A stretch of DNA of 64,000 nucleotides. Origin: Parus major. Its lineage: Eukaryota > Chordata > Aves > Passeriformes > Paridae. Every line of letters starts with the position of its first letter. The first letter of the stretch is position 1. The stretch is taken from contig NC_031774.1 of assembly GCF_001522545.3 (NCBI RefSeq), positions 56,106,851 through 56,170,850 of the forward strand. The letters are read 5' to 3'. The position numbers and the translations under genes are program-made. This document shows positions 23,263 to 36,039 of the stretch, in pieces. The notes below the pieces were generated by a model. The model was given only the letters and a program-made list of their open reading frames with translations, was not told the DNA's origin and did no database searches.

Positions 23263-26200
23263 CATGAAAAATACTTTTTGCTGACAGAGTCGTATCTCTC
23301 CATTTTCCTATTAGAAGGGGAGACATGGGTTTTGTTCCTGCTAAGGCTTGTGTCTGCAGTAAAAGCCCTTCTGTCAACAGGCACCAAGGAAACGAGCTGG
23401 CTACATCCCAACCAAACCATGCAAGATGCAATCTACCACCTCGCAGCCTGTTGGGTTATTGCCTGCCTGAGCTGAGGGCATTCAGCTGGAGCAGGGTCTG
23501 TGACCAGGGCTCGAGGAAGAAAGGAATCACATCACCCTTGAGCCCTCCTTTGGGCTTGCCTTTAATTCTGCCACCATGGTTGTACTCGCTGTGCTCCTGT
23601 CCATGGAGAGAGGACATCCCTCCTCTCCATCATTGCATCCTCACTCTGCACTCTGATGATCCAGAGAAAGTTTGGCTACACAAGGAGAAGAAAAATTTAA
23701 TAAAGAAAATTAAGAAAAAAAATTTCATACCTACCAAGGACTATAAAGAGCAGCATCAACTTGATAAATACTGTTCACTAGTAGCAGTAATGATTTATTG
23801 ACTTTTTTTCAGGAAAAAAATTAATTAGACCAGTCTGACATAAATCTTTATTTTCCCCTGTATTTATTGCTGCTGCTCAAAGTCTTTCATTGTGATCTAT
23901 GGACATGTTGCAGGGCTGAGCACTGCAATGAGTATGGCTGTCCTGGAGTATTCACTTACCAAGGAGGATCTTTGTAACAGGAGGCCAATCCCATTCTCAC
24001 AAACCACATTTCATCCAGGCATCCTTTGAGGAGCAGAGTTTCTCCATCATCTGAAACTAAATTGTCGATTTAATTGCTTTCCATGAATTTAGCACTTAAA
24101 GGGATTAGGGAAAAAAAAGCTTTAATTTTCATTCTGACCTTTTAACATCATCAAATGAAAGTTGGGACATCAGTAAAGGGATTTTAAGTCAATAATTGTT
24201 TTGCAGTGACTGTGTGTGTGAGCCAAACGCTATCCCTGCCCTAATCCTTGCTCCCTGTATGGAGCAGAGTCATCTGCTATATTCTTCTGGGTTTGGCTTC
24301 ACAACAGCCTTGCCAACAGGACAGAACTTGCAAACAAGGCAAGAGAGCAGTGATCCAAATAAAAATTGCAGAGATGAGGCTGCTCTGCTGGAGCCCCAGC
24401 AAGTTCTCTAAACGGGCTGCTGCTGAAATCCTGACCTTGTTTGCTCTTGGGCTGCCTGAGCTGCTGCCTACCCTGTAGCCAAGATTAATTAATTCTCATA
24501 TCGATGTGTCGAGCAACTGCCATGAAACCATAAAACAGGCAGAAAGCTGTCAGCATCCTGTAAAACTTGAGGAGGAGACAGGGAATCAACACGTAGGGAT
24601 TTACAGAGTGCATGCCAAGCTCACACAGCTTTAATCTCAGGTTGTGTTGCCTGAAAAGAGGCAGATCAGGTACCTCATTCTGAGCTGTTACCTTGGGCAA
24701 GAGTTAATGGATTTGCACAGGCAGAAAGCAGGCACAAGCGAAAGGACAGTAGCTGAGGAAACCAGATCCGTGCGCCTTTGATGTCTCTTCTCTTACACCA
24801 GGTAAGAAGCTGAACTGAGAAGGCTGCCTTTGGCAGACAGGTTTAGTTACAGTGATGGGCTGTAGGTTTAGATTTCCTTTTGGCCCCCAGTCTCCTCCCT
24901 GGCCCTGTGTTGGTTTCCAGTTCTGTCACCTCATTTGCAGTGACGTTGCTGGAGCATTACATATTTTAGAGCAGAGTGGTTCGTGCTCATGGAGGGGACA
25001 GAGGGGAAAGCAAAGCAGCTGTGCAAGAAGGAGCAAGGCTGGAAGGAGAGCTGGAAGGAGCTCCTGTGGCAGGAGTCTCCCATCTCCATCCCCTCAGAGA
25101 AGAAGGCCCATGGGGGTTGTGCAGCACTTGGCTGTGCTGGGGTCAGGGTAGGTGGCTCGAGCCACCATGGGGCTGTGACAAGGACACACAGGCCAACTCC
25201 ACTTCCCTCTTTCTGCTTTTGCAGGTCTGTTCTTTGCCTCCTTGGGAGGGAACCGGCTCTTGCCACATCTCTGCACTTTCCAGCACAGTGAGCCCCTGTC
25301 AGGAGCCTTCAGCCACTCCAGAACCAAAGCACAGGGAAACCACAGACAAGAACCAGGGTGTTGCAACACCATTGTACTGTCACAAGTCATCGTGGCTAAA
25401 AATAAACTGCTGCTAAACAACCCTCAGACTCACTTTCACCAAATGCTGTAAGGAGGACGCCCATCAAGAGCACTAACTCAGGGCACAAATAACTTCAAAA
25501 ACTCTGAGGGATTTAATTTTTTGTCTCTCTTCTGAGGTTAAGTCCCCCCAAGCTCCTGTCCTGATCCTCCATGATCCCGATCAAGTACCCTGGAGCACCT
25601 GTGGCTTCTCCACAAGCTCTTCAAGGTGAAGGTTTTTTCCCTGCTTTCCTCACTTCAGGGGTCTCATGGAGCCCCAGGAGGGCAAATCCCCATGTGGGGA
25701 CAGAACAACCCTCACCTCTGCTTTGAGCTGAGTTGAAGAGTGCTGTGAGCTCTGGTTCTCAGCTCGCCCTGTCATGCTTTGTGGTGATATGCAAGTTTTG
25801 CACAGCTCTGCAGGGAGTGGGGAGCCAGCCTTGCGGAAAGCCGCCCGCCTGTGGACAAAAGCCAGAAACAAAGCCCAGTGAGCTGTTCTGTCTGAGCCAG
25901 GACTGCTCCATCTCCGGCTTCTGCTGGTACTGGCAGCAGTGGAAAGCCAGGGTCATCTTCTCAGCTGATCTTGCTTCAGTCTTAGCAGGTTATCTGAAGT
26001 TCAGCTCTCCCCCGCTGCCCCTGTGTGAGCCTGTTGTGTGATAGCTGCCCTGAGTGGCAGCCACACGCTGTCCTGTTGTTTGAAAGGCTGTGCTAGGCAG
26101 GCTCCTGTCAGCTCTTCACCTTTTAAAACAAGCTGCAGAGAGTGGATCTGTTCCATGAGCTCCTGAGGACACTTTTGTCAAGTGTCTCTGTGCACATCAG

Positions 26201-26987
26201 ACCCAGTCCCACTGCAGCAGCTGCTTCCCGTGACCAAGACAACAGCTCTCAGCTTCGGAGTGTGCCTCATTCACACGATCTTCCTTCCTTATCCCACACA
26301 CTTTCTTTCCATTCTTTTCCAGCTCTGTGAGAAAGATGAAGAGCCTGGAAACAAAAAGTTAGTTTTTCCCTCCCTCTCTCCCAAATGCAGAGGTGATCTG
26401 CAGCCCCACGAGACCCACCAGCCTCTCCCACTGGGCTCAGTGGGAAGCCTTTGGTACCTCCTCAGTCCTGCCATCCTACAGACCTGCAGAAGACACCAGG
26501 ACATGGTCTGCAAAGCTTTGGGAATTTGCCAGTCTTAAATTGATGAGAGGGACAGCACAGCCCCTGCACCAACCCCAGCTCCAGCACATGCTCATGAACC
26601 CCACCGATGGCAGCAGAGACCCCATTACCTCTCACCCTGCTTTGTTTCAAAACAGCCACACACTTAACCCACAGTGTCACCAAGTCATGCCCAGGAGGAA
26701 ATCCCCCACCTTTTATCCTCCTGGTTTGCCTTTTAAAAAGACTTGGGCTAAGAGAGGGGACAGGACATGGAGCTGGAGAGCCCAGGCACAGGCAGTCCTG
26801 CCCCATGGAGAGACAACTTTCAGTCCTCAGCTGGACCCTGTGGTGGGTGTGTCCTGTCCTCAAAGCTGGCTGCAGAATTATGGGCTGCCTTGTGCTGATA
26901 GGGCATGGGGAGAGCTGGAAAAGAAAGTGCCCCTTGCTCTTCATCTGCCCTCATGGATCATGCCCCTGTTACCAGCACAGAGCAGCA
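23263..26987. other. Intergenic, nothing recognised
   Basis: Unique sequence. Several overlapping open frames (up to 253 codons at 26393-27154 plus) run into the minisatellite and show no known domains. Confidence 0.6.
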
Positions 26988-27074
26988 GTGGGACATGCAG
27001 GGGTGGGACATGCAAGGGTGGGACATGCAAGGGTGGGAGATGCAATGGTGGGAGATGCAATGGTGGGAGATGCC
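26988..27074 (+). repeat. 15-bp minisatellite, about 5.8 units
   Basis: The tandem units are GTGGGACATGCAGGG, two of GTGGGACATGCAAGG, two of GTGGGAGATGCAATG and a partial copy. The two sequence variants are grouped in blocks, which suggests stepwise duplication. Confidence 0.95.
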
Positions 27075-27670
27075 CAGAGTTCAGCACAGGCACCCAGCAA
27101 GGCTTACACAATGTTCCCAGTTCCAAATGGGACCAAGCCACGGAAAGGTTTTGATTCAGAGATACAAAACTACTTCTTAGTTAGAGCAAATATATTTTTG
27201 ATGCTCCTTCATCCAAGGGTTAAATTTTCAGACTAGCTCAGCATGACACCTCACTGGGACACTGCTGAGTGAGGGCAGAGCATTTTCTAGTGCACAGATC
27301 TCTGATGCAGGGCTTTGGGCCAGTGGGGTCATTTGTTGCTTTGCCAAAAGAATTCACCACCAGAGCCCCTTTCAGGACTGCTTAGCAGGGTGTAGCACCG
27401 TGCTGAGGAGTGTGGGGTGCCAGAACAGGGCCAGACCACATCCAAATACTGCTCCCACATCCCAGCTGGAGCAGTCACAGGCATGAGCTGAGCCCATGTT
27501 AACCAAACAAAAAGTTTTGACTGGGGTCTAGTGAGTGGCAAGCACAGGATGCACTCCAGCTCCTTGTAACAAACCATGTCAGCTTCAACCCTGTGGAAAG
27601 GCTTGTGCTCACAGAAATTGCTGAAAATCCCTAGGCACAGAAATCTCTGGGCAGATCAATGTGACCAGTA
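27075..27670. other. Intergenic, nothing recognised
   Basis: Unique sequence between the minisatellite and the next CR1 copy; no gene or named repeat. Confidence 0.6.
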
Positions 27671-27912
27671 AATCATAGAATCTAGAATCATAAAATGGGG
27701 TGTGTTGGAAAGATCATCCAGTTCCACCCCCTGCCATGGGCAGGGACACCTTCCACTATCCCAGGTTGCTCCAAGCCCCAACCAACCTGGCCTGGAACAC
27801 TGCCAGGGATGGAGCAGCCACAGCTCCTCTGGGCACCCTGTGCCAGGGCCTCAGCACCCTCACAGAGAAGAATTTCTTCCTAATATCCAATCTAAAACTC
27901 TTCTTCTTCAGC
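27671..27912 (-). mobile_element. CR1 LINE 3' fragment
   Basis: It begins at the CR1 3' end as reverse complement (AATCATAGAATCTAGAATCA, a slightly expanded terminal repeat). It runs through GGGCAGGGACACCTTCCACT, CAGGTTGCTCCAAGCCCCAA and TTTCTTCCTAATATCCAATC. Divergence from the typical CR1 consensus is low, so this is one of the younger copies here. Confidence 0.94.
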
Positions 27913-29066
27913 TAAAGGCCTGGGTTGCTGCATTTTTTTTCCATCAGCCTGATTTTTTTTTGTTTCTGCATAAATGCTTAACATTCTTCTGAAATAGCTT
28001 TTTAAAATTTTCCATTTGGAATAAAATTTGGAGGGTAAAAGAATAAAAAAGAATTTAAAAAAGGGAAAAAGCTGCATGTAGCCAAAACAGACTAAATTGC
28101 TGGTATATAGGGTTTGTGCTGAATCATTGTTACATTTGGCTCTTCCTTATGTCAATACCCCCTGTGCTTTTAAGGCTGCATTAAAAATATAAAACAGGAC
28201 CCAGACAAGGACATGGACAGTTCAGGCCAAACTTTGGTAGTGTTGAATTGGTCAAATATACAAAGCAGCTGCTTTAATGTCCAGAATCAATATTTTCACA
28301 TCAGAGCCCTGCACAAAACACAAACCAGAGAAACTGGGGAGGTTTTGACAGGGTTTTCTTTGGAAAGTCCTGGCTGGACTGGCAAGGAGTCAAGGCTGCA
28401 GGAAGCCTTTATAGGACCTTTGTGCAGGGAAATATCCAAGTCTTTTATGGCTTTGCAGCTGTATGGGCTGAAGTGGAATTTGCTGGGCTACAACTATTTT
28501 CCACTGGATCTACTGGGAGCTGTAGCTGCTACTCTGCAGGATAAATTTGGTTATGTGGTGACGTGAATTTCCTCATGTGAAAAGAAACATTTCCCTGCCT
28601 GGTTGATGTGTCCTGAAATATACCAAGAAGGGGAAAGCCATGCCAGATGGTGCAGAGCAGAAAGGAACCCCATGGTTTGCACCCCACATTATCCTCCTGG
28701 CTGAATAAATGGTGCTGCAGGGATGACAAGTTGGGACGCTGCTGCTTGGAGAGTAAATTACTGCCTTGTGAGTGAAAGCAGCAAGGTCTGTTCATCAGAT
28801 ATAACTTGTTCCTATTAGGATGGAAAAGCTCAAGCCAAGGAGCTTCTCTCCACAAAAGCAAAATTTGTGAAGCAATTCATGCCAGAGAGTCATTACTTTT
28901 CTGATCAAAGGGTGTTTAAGATTAATAGAGGATCTCTCCATATACAACATGTATATGCACATGAATACCATGTCTCAACTGCTGTGGAGCTCCAGGAGAT
29001 GGGAAGGTGGGGCAGCAGTAGGAAAAGCTGGATTCATCCAGACAGCTGGCTTGAGAGGGGAGAGGA
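27913..29066. other. Intergenic, nothing recognised
   Basis: Unique sequence up to the assembly gap. Confidence 0.6.
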
Positions 29067-29651
29067 NNNNNNNNNNNNNNNNNNNNNNNNNNNNNNNNNN
29101 NNNNNNNNNNNNNNNNNNNNNNNNNNNNNNNNNNNNNNNNNNNNNNNNNNNNNNNNNNNNNNNNNNNNNNNNNNNNNNNNNNNNNNNNNNNNNNNNNNNN
29201 NNNNNNNNNNNNNNNNNNNNNNNNNNNNNNNNNNNNNNNNNNNNNNNNNNNNNNNNNNNNNNNNNNNNNNNNNNNNNNNNNNNNNNNNNNNNNNNNNNNN
29301 NNNNNNNNNNNNNNNNNNNNNNNNNNNNNNNNNNNNNNNNNNNNNNNNNNNNNNNNNNNNNNNNNNNNNNNNNNNNNNNNNNNNNNNNNNNNNNNNNNNN
29401 NNNNNNNNNNNNNNNNNNNNNNNNNNNNNNNNNNNNNNNNNNNNNNNNNNNNNNNNNNNNNNNNNNNNNNNNNNNNNNNNNNNNNNNNNNNNNNNNNNNN
29501 NNNNNNNNNNNNNNNNNNNNNNNNNNNNNNNNNNNNNNNNNNNNNNNNNNNNNNNNNNNNNNNNNNNNNNNNNNNNNNNNNNNNNNNNNNNNNNNNNNNN
29601 NNNNNNNNNNNNNNNNNNNNNNNNNNNNNNNNNNNNNNNNNNNNNNNNNNN
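29067..29651. other. Assembly gap, 585 N
   Basis: Run of N with unique sequence on both sides. Any open frame drawn across it is an artefact. Confidence 1.
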
Positions 29652-32600
29652 AATATCTAGAAAAGAAAGCCCTGAGATGCAAAAAGAAGGCTCAGTGATG
29701 CAGTGCAGGGCTGGATTTTTCTTTAGTTTTTAGAGATTCTCTCTTATTAGTTCAAATTGCAAATTGAGAGAAGTCCTTGAAAATAAAACTGGAGTGAACT
29801 GTACGAGTGAACTCACTTGACTGTGGCTTTCCAGGGTTTGCTTTTGCCTGGACACGTAGGGCCAGGCTCTCCAGCTGCTTCAGTCATCCTTGTCAGAGAG
29901 GGAAGACACTCCTAAGTCAGGGATGGAACAACCCCCTCCAGGCCACTGCTGCCCAGCACAAACCACTGCTGGGGATCACCGTGCCGTGAAGGTGACCCAG
30001 TGGCTCAGGCAGTGCGAGGAAGGCAGGAACGAGCCACAGATACACCCCCGGATGCTCTCCAAGAAGGAAGAGGAGCTCATCTCCCCAGCCTGTGACACCC
30101 CAGCACCTCCTGTTTGTGCATCCCATAATTGCCTGGCTCAGAGCTTTAATCAGCACAAACACAGGGGTGCAGTGAACTGACGCCAGCGGGAGGGAGCCTC
30201 GCCCTGCTCAGGCTCCCTGATGGCAGTGTAGGGGAGCCAGTTCCGTGGTGTGGGGCAGGGGGAAAGAGCTGAGACCCCTTGTCAGATCCAGGCCTCAGTG
30301 GCAGTTTTTGAATGCTGCAGGGGTGTGAGCACAGCTCTGGAAACATCTGCTTCACACCCCAGCCTTGGCATCTCAGGGCAATGGCTGCACCCACCCAGCT
30401 GGAAGCTCTCTGGGTGGTATTGCCTGGTTTAGGGCCACATCCAGAATTTGGGCACGCTCCAGCTGGGATGGCCTGTAAACCTGAGGGGGGCAGCCATGAA
30501 TGGTGCTCCTGAAGACCTCATCCCTCCTGATCTGCAGAGGGGAGGAAAATGAGGCACTAGGCATGCCCTAGTGCATGGCGTTAAGGATCTTTTCAGGATG
30601 GAATGAGCCTCTAGGGTAATCTCACCTCACACCCCAGGCCCCAGAGCACACTGGGGAGCATCCTGGATGCTGTGGAGCTGTGGAGGGCCAGAGTGTCCCA
30701 GGAGAGATTTAACTGGTATGAGCAGGTACCAGAAATGTGCTGGGTGCTGCAGCTCTATCCCTCTGGGACAGTGAGCCCTTAGCCAGCCCTGAATGCTTGG
30801 GAAGGCAGTGGGGATGCTGAGCCTGCCTCGCTCACAGGGCTGGGATGGAAACCCCAGATTGGAAACAGAGCTTGGAAATGCCCAGTGCGTCAGGAGATGA
30901 ACCCCAGTGTGCCAGGAAGAGGAAGGGTGAAGTAGAAAAAACTCTGATAAGAAGGGCCATGTAACCAGAACAAATATTGAGTGATTCAGCAGCAACTGAC
31001 CCAGGAAGGAATAAAGGGCACTCCTTGCCATGTTTGACCTGTTGGCTGAGATGGTGCCACAGCCTCAGATGAGGAGAAGCAGCAAAGGCAGCGAGCAAGC
31101 GGCTCCTCCTGTCATTGCAGCACCCACTTGGCTTCTGAAGCTGGGACCCCAAAAAAACCATCTCTGGGCTTCTCCCAGCTGAAAAGATGCCTCTTTCTGT
31201 GGTAGGCTTGGGTCTCCATCCCACAGGGATGCCAACAGTCCTTGGTATCAGCTGCCAGGCAGGCAGCCAGGACTAACAGCCAAGTTGTTTGTTGTGTGTG
31301 CCGGTGGACAAACACTGCCACAGCCCATATTCCTGCAGCAGGGATGCTGCAAGAAACAGTCCCCTCCCAGCCAATGGCTTGCCAAGAGGCAACTGAATGC
31401 CCCACAGCCTGTGTTTCTTGTGACTTGAGAGCAGGTCTGCCTTTAGTCCTCATTTCACAGCACCAGGGTCCACCCCCACCATGGTCACACCTCTTCAGTC
31501 CTGGGCTTGGCAGCTGGGTCAGTGCCCCCCATGGCTATTGCCTTTTTTTACCCCCTAAATCCCTGCAGCAGGTAGTCAGGAGAGGGTTCACTCACTCTCT
31601 TCCCATGGGATGCACTGGGAGGGGTCACACATGTGCTCAGGCTTTGGAAAGCCGATGGAGTTTCAGGTCACAGACAGGATTTCCATTGCCATGACCAGGG
31701 ATACAGGCCTGCAGTCCAGGCTGAGCACCCACCTTCAGACATTCAGGCCTCTTGATGAGACCTAGAGCTGCAATATAAGAAAACAAATACCAACCCAACC
31801 CCAGAACCTCCCAAAAATGTGACCAAAGTTTACCTCTGAAAATCCAGGCTCTCACCCCCTATCTAAACCACAGGCATGGTTCCCTCTGGCTCCACCCTCT
31901 CACCCTGGGTTTGGCTGCTCTTCCACAATACCCAGCTGGGAGACAGATCTTCATCTTTCCAAGCAGAGACAGATGCCTGCTGAGGCTCTCTGACAGGCAG
32001 GACCCCCACAGCCCTTTTGCTCATGGGCTATCACAGATGGGCTGTGGCTCAGAGGAAGGCTGGCAGGACACCTCTGGTACCTGTGGAAAACTGGCAAAGT
32101 TCATGGGAAAAACAGACAACAAAAATGGTGGTGGATCCTATGGGGAAGAGTAGGAACAATTCCCTGTTCTCAGAGTGCCTGTGTCTTTCCATGGAACAGG
32201 AGAGAGTGTCTGGCCCCACTATTGTGATGAGCAAGGGGAAGCACTGCCCTCCCCACCAGGGATGGAGAGGTGGCCATGCCACCACCAAAACTGACATTCA
32301 AACCAATGGCAACACTGCTCACACCACAGCAAAGCCATCCCTACCCAGCTGGGCAGAGCTGTGCTTCTTTACACCCCCTCCAAGTGCTGACTGAGCAGTG
32401 GAGTGGCTCAGCAAGCCGGGTGAATGAACAACAAATAACCCTCCCAAAACAAAACAGACTCAAAGAGTGATAAAATCAACTTTTCAGAGGTCACATTGAT
32501 AATTTTTCCTTGGTACAATGCTGCTCCTCCCCAAATAGGGAGCTGAAGCTGAAGCAGGGGATCACAGATGGGCAAAAAGACAAAAGGAGGAGGATGAGTA

Positions 32601-32872
32601 AGACAATGACAGATCCTGCAGGTACAGAGAGGGGCGTGTCTGTGGGCTGGCTTGGCTGAACACAGATTAGCAAAGACTTGTCCAGTGATTGACCAACCTG
32701 CAAGTGCCAAAGTGCAGCTGAACATGACCTGCTAACAAGGCCAGATGGAAAGTCTTCAAAGACCTGGCTAAGAATTAGGGGGACAAAAACAAACAGTAGA
32801 TTTTACTGCTGCTGGAGAGCACAGTTCATGGGATAAAAATGCTTCCCCATCAGCATAAGTGAAATATCATTG
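29652..32872. other. Intergenic, nothing recognised
   Basis: Moderately GC-rich unique DNA with no gene, exon or named repeat I can support. Confidence 0.6.
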
Positions 32873-32992
32873 GGGTTGGATGGGGGTTGGAGCAACCTGG
32901 TTGAGCAGAAGGTGTTCCAGCCCATGGCAGAGGGTTTGGAACAAGATGATCCTCAAGGTCCCTTCCAACCCAAACCATTCTGTGATTCTATG
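32873..32992 (+). mobile_element. CR1 LINE 3' end fragment
   Basis: Sense CR1 terminus: GGTTGGATGGGGGTTGGAGC, AACCTGGTTGAGCAGAAGG, TCAAGGTCCCTTCCAACCCA and AACCATTCTGTGATTCTATG. The terminal repeat is complete and the 5' side is truncated. Confidence 0.93.
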
Positions 32993-33698
32993 AAAACATG
33001 GAAGGTTTGTCACAGGCCTCTTGCTATGGGCACTTGCTGCTAATTTAACTCTATACCAAGGTTCTGTGCTCCACCTACATTGTCTCTGGCCCTTGGGAAC
33101 ACAGGTAGCAAACCACCAGGGACCTACCAAGAAAGCCAATAGCTTTGGCTGCCCCTCCAGAGCCTGGAGAAGAGCTGGTGCCATGTCACAGCACCCTGAC
33201 TGCCCAGTGCCAGCTCCGGACACCACGGACACTTTCCCTGCCCACGCCCCAGCCCTGGCGGTGCAAGAGCTGTGGCTCATTGCATCATCCCCACTCCACC
33301 TCCCTGGGGCAGGTCTCCATCAGCCCCAGACCTGCCAGCTTTCCCTGGGAGATCTTCACCAGCCGATTTCAAATCGTTTCCTGGTCACAGGGCATGCCAA
33401 AATTAAGATCTTTTCCAGTACCTGGTGAGCAGCACCAGCTCCTGGGACAGAACACCAGAATCCCTGTCTAAGCCCTCTCTACCAGCTCCTTCCAGCTTGC
33501 AGACTTGCCCCAGAGGGATGGGATTGAAGGGTTTGAAGTGCCTGGAAAGGGCTGCTATGGACATGTATTCAGCTTTACCCATCACAAGGAAGAGGATCTT
33601 ACTGGGATTCCCGGGAGACCAGAAATGAAGGCAGAAATGGAGCAATTATCCTCTGAGGAAAGGATGGAGAGGGGAAGGTTTAAGGGTAGGGTGGTTGT
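32993..33698. other. Intergenic, nothing recognised
   Basis: Unique sequence between two CR1 copies; no gene recognised. Confidence 0.55.
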
Positions 33699-33848
33699 TT
33701 CTCAGCCCCAAGCCTGACAGGGCTCAAGAAACATTTGGACAAGGCTCTCAGGCACATGGTGGGATTCTTGGGGTTGTCCTGTGCAGGACCAGGAGTTGGA
33801 TGATCCTTGTGGGACCCTCTCAACTCAGGATATTCTGTACTTCTATGA
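33699..33848 (+). mobile_element. CR1-type LINE 3' end, second subfamily
   Basis: This reads CCAAGCCTGACAGGGCTCAA, GAAACATTTGGACAAGGCTC, TGTCCTGTGCAGGACCAGGA, GTTGGATGATCCTTGTGGGA and CAACTCAGGATATTCTGTAC. It is the CR1 3' variant with the TCCTGTGCAGG...AACTCAGGATATTCTATG terminus, distinct from the GGTTGGAGCAACCTGG type. Confidence 0.85.
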
Positions 33849-35327
33849 AAGTGGAGCCTGACTGTCAGAGAAAAGCTGCTCCAAAACAGTTGTTCCCCTT
33901 GGGCTGGTGAGAAACCAGTCATTGCACCCCCATTTCCACTGCCTCCCTTGCCTTTCTCCTGGGCTGGGAGGCACTGGAAACCTCCCTGTTCTCCTGCCCT
34001 CTGCAGCAGGGTGGCCCATGGCTCTGCCACCATCCTGACACAGCAAAGTCCTAAAGACAGATGCAACTGCACATTAATATAAAGTCATCAAGAGCTTTTG
34101 GCCAGAGGGAACCAGGAAATCTGAAGAGAAGGGGCTGGTGTCAGAGCCAGCTGAGGACCTTGGACACCCACTTGAGTCTCAGGGTGTGGGGAGGGAGGGA
34201 GTGAAGCCATTGCTGGGCATCACTGCATCACACCAACAATTTTTCAGCCCTTCCTTTGTGGGTTTTTCTATTTTTGACCTTCTGCCTAATCGCATAAGCT
34301 GCTTTCCAGAGCAACTACAGTCTTTGTAGCTTTTATTGACTTCCTCTGGAAACACGACTGAGGACTGCCAGGAGGGAGATGTCAGAGCCACGCTCACTTT
34401 GATGTGGTTTATTTACCTGGATAATTTGTGGGCTTCAAATAATGCCAGGCAAGTGAAGGGCTGGCAGTGCCCAGCTGGCATCTTGAGACTCAGAAGCAAA
34501 ATACATGATTAAAACAAGAGCTGTGCTCTTACAGCTCTCTCCACACAGCAGAGACAGAACTAGAAACCAAATCACCCTCCACTTCACCATAAACACTGGG
34601 TGTTGGGTTTTAAGGAGCATCTCACCGTGACCTCAATGGCCCATTTCATGCTCATGGTGGCATGGAAGGGAGCCCAAAGGTGAAAAGGCTTAATTAGTAA
34701 TACTTCAAGCTGATTACCATGGCCCATATATAGGGTGACCTGCATCTACTATCACTTAGCATGGTAATGACTAAGTACAGTATGTGGTTTAAATATCTCC
34801 CTAGCGCTAAAGCTAAATGCATCTATAACCCTAACCCTCTAATCGACTGATTCTAAATATGATAGATTAGCTTTCCATCTCATTATATGTAGCTAATCAG
34901 GGGATGAGGGCTCCTATTCCCTTGGACATTTGGTTATTCATCTCTACTGTCCTACAACAGCAATTAAAAGAAAATTACTTCTCTTCTTGGGTTTGTTGCA
35001 GGCTGGTCTTGTACCCTATCTCAGGAAGATACTGGGTTTAGTTTATGATGGTCACAAAAACAAGCTGGAAAACCCTGCTTTCTGTCTTGGTGGACACCAA
35101 GATTTAGAAGTTTAGATGTTGCCTCTGTGACCTTGTCCTGATGACCCTAAATCAGCACAGGGCTCCTGCTGCCTGTGGTCATCACTCCATAAACAACTCT
35201 CTCAGGGGCAGCAGTGCCCAGGGGGGAAAGGAGCAAGGAGCAGGGGAGGGTCTAGGCACCAACAACAGCTTAGGGTTCAATTACTCTTTCTCAACTAGAA
35301 TGCTCATTTAAATATTGTCTAAATAAG
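33849..35327. other. Intergenic; includes AT-rich, motif-dense stretch
   Basis: No gene is recognised. The sub-region 34660-34905 is AT-rich but not low-complexity and carries several TAAT/ATTA homeodomain-type cores and a CCATATATAGG element. It is the part of this stretch most like a conserved non-coding element. Confidence 0.5.
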
Positions 35328-35404
35328 GGTGGTCCTGTGCAGGACAAGGAGTTGGACTCAATGATCCTTGTGGGTTCAAACAACTCAGGATATTCTATGA
35401 TTCA
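35328..35404 (+). mobile_element. CR1-type LINE 3' end, second subfamily, short
   Basis: It shares GTCCTGTGCAGGACAAGGAG, TTGGACTCAATGATCCTTGT and ACTCAGGATATTCTATGATT with the copy at 33699-33848, only about 77 bp long. Confidence 0.85.
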
Positions 35405-35929
35405 GTGCTTAAAAGAAGCTTCCTGATCCCTGTCTCAGGTGCCTTTTCCTCCATTGCCCAAGCCCAAGGTCCTGCACACCAGGTAGGCTCCACTCCCCCA
35501 GGAGCTGCTCACCATGGCCCCAGCCTGAGTGCACAGGTGGGTGAAGGACTAAGGCAAAGTCCTTAAGTAACCTCAAGTGCCTCTTCCAGCCCAGCTGGGC
35601 ACTAATGAGCTTTCTGCATTAAGGCTTTCACTCCAGGCCTGGGTAGCTCCAGGCAACTCCTTGCTCATGCCTTGTCTCTGCCTAGGAACCAGTCTCCAAG
35701 GCAGGATACTGTGGGCCACATGCCTGGTGTGGAACTCCAGGTGCTCCAAACCCACTTGTTAGGGCCCTAAATTAGCACTGGAGGAGTCCTTGGGAAACAG
35801 TCACGCTCCACCAAAACTGTGAGACATCTACATCGAAGTCACCCTGAAAATTTGGCCGCTACCACCAGGCTTCCTGGTACCTCCCTGTGTCCCAGCAGAC
35901 ACATCCCCTCTTGCTGAGAGGAGAGGGAA
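35405..35929. other. Intergenic, nothing recognised
   Basis: Unique sequence; no feature seen. Confidence 0.6.
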
Positions 35930-36039
35930 TCCATCCATCATCCATCCATCCATCCATCCATCCATCCATCCATCCATCCATCCATCCATCCATCCATCCA
36001 TCCATCATCCACCCATCCATCCATCCTCCATCCATCCCT
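35930..36039. repeat. (CCAT)n tetranucleotide microsatellite
   Basis: About 110 bp of ATCC/CCAT repeats with an uninterrupted core of about 16 units (35941-36006). It is flanked by imperfect units such as CATCATCC and CACCCATCC. It is likely to be length-polymorphic. Confidence 0.98.

Noticed and set aside
26393..27236. 253- and 209-codon plus-strand frames
   Set aside because: They overlap in different frames and pass through the minisatellite (repeated GGTCKGG / VGHAR type residues). No family resemblance.
28867..29733. Frames of 235-288 codons across the N run
   Set aside because: They consist almost entirely of undetermined residues from the assembly gap.
34826..34840. TAACCCTAACCCT, a telomere-like motif
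   Set aside because: Only two units; too short to be an interstitial telomeric array.
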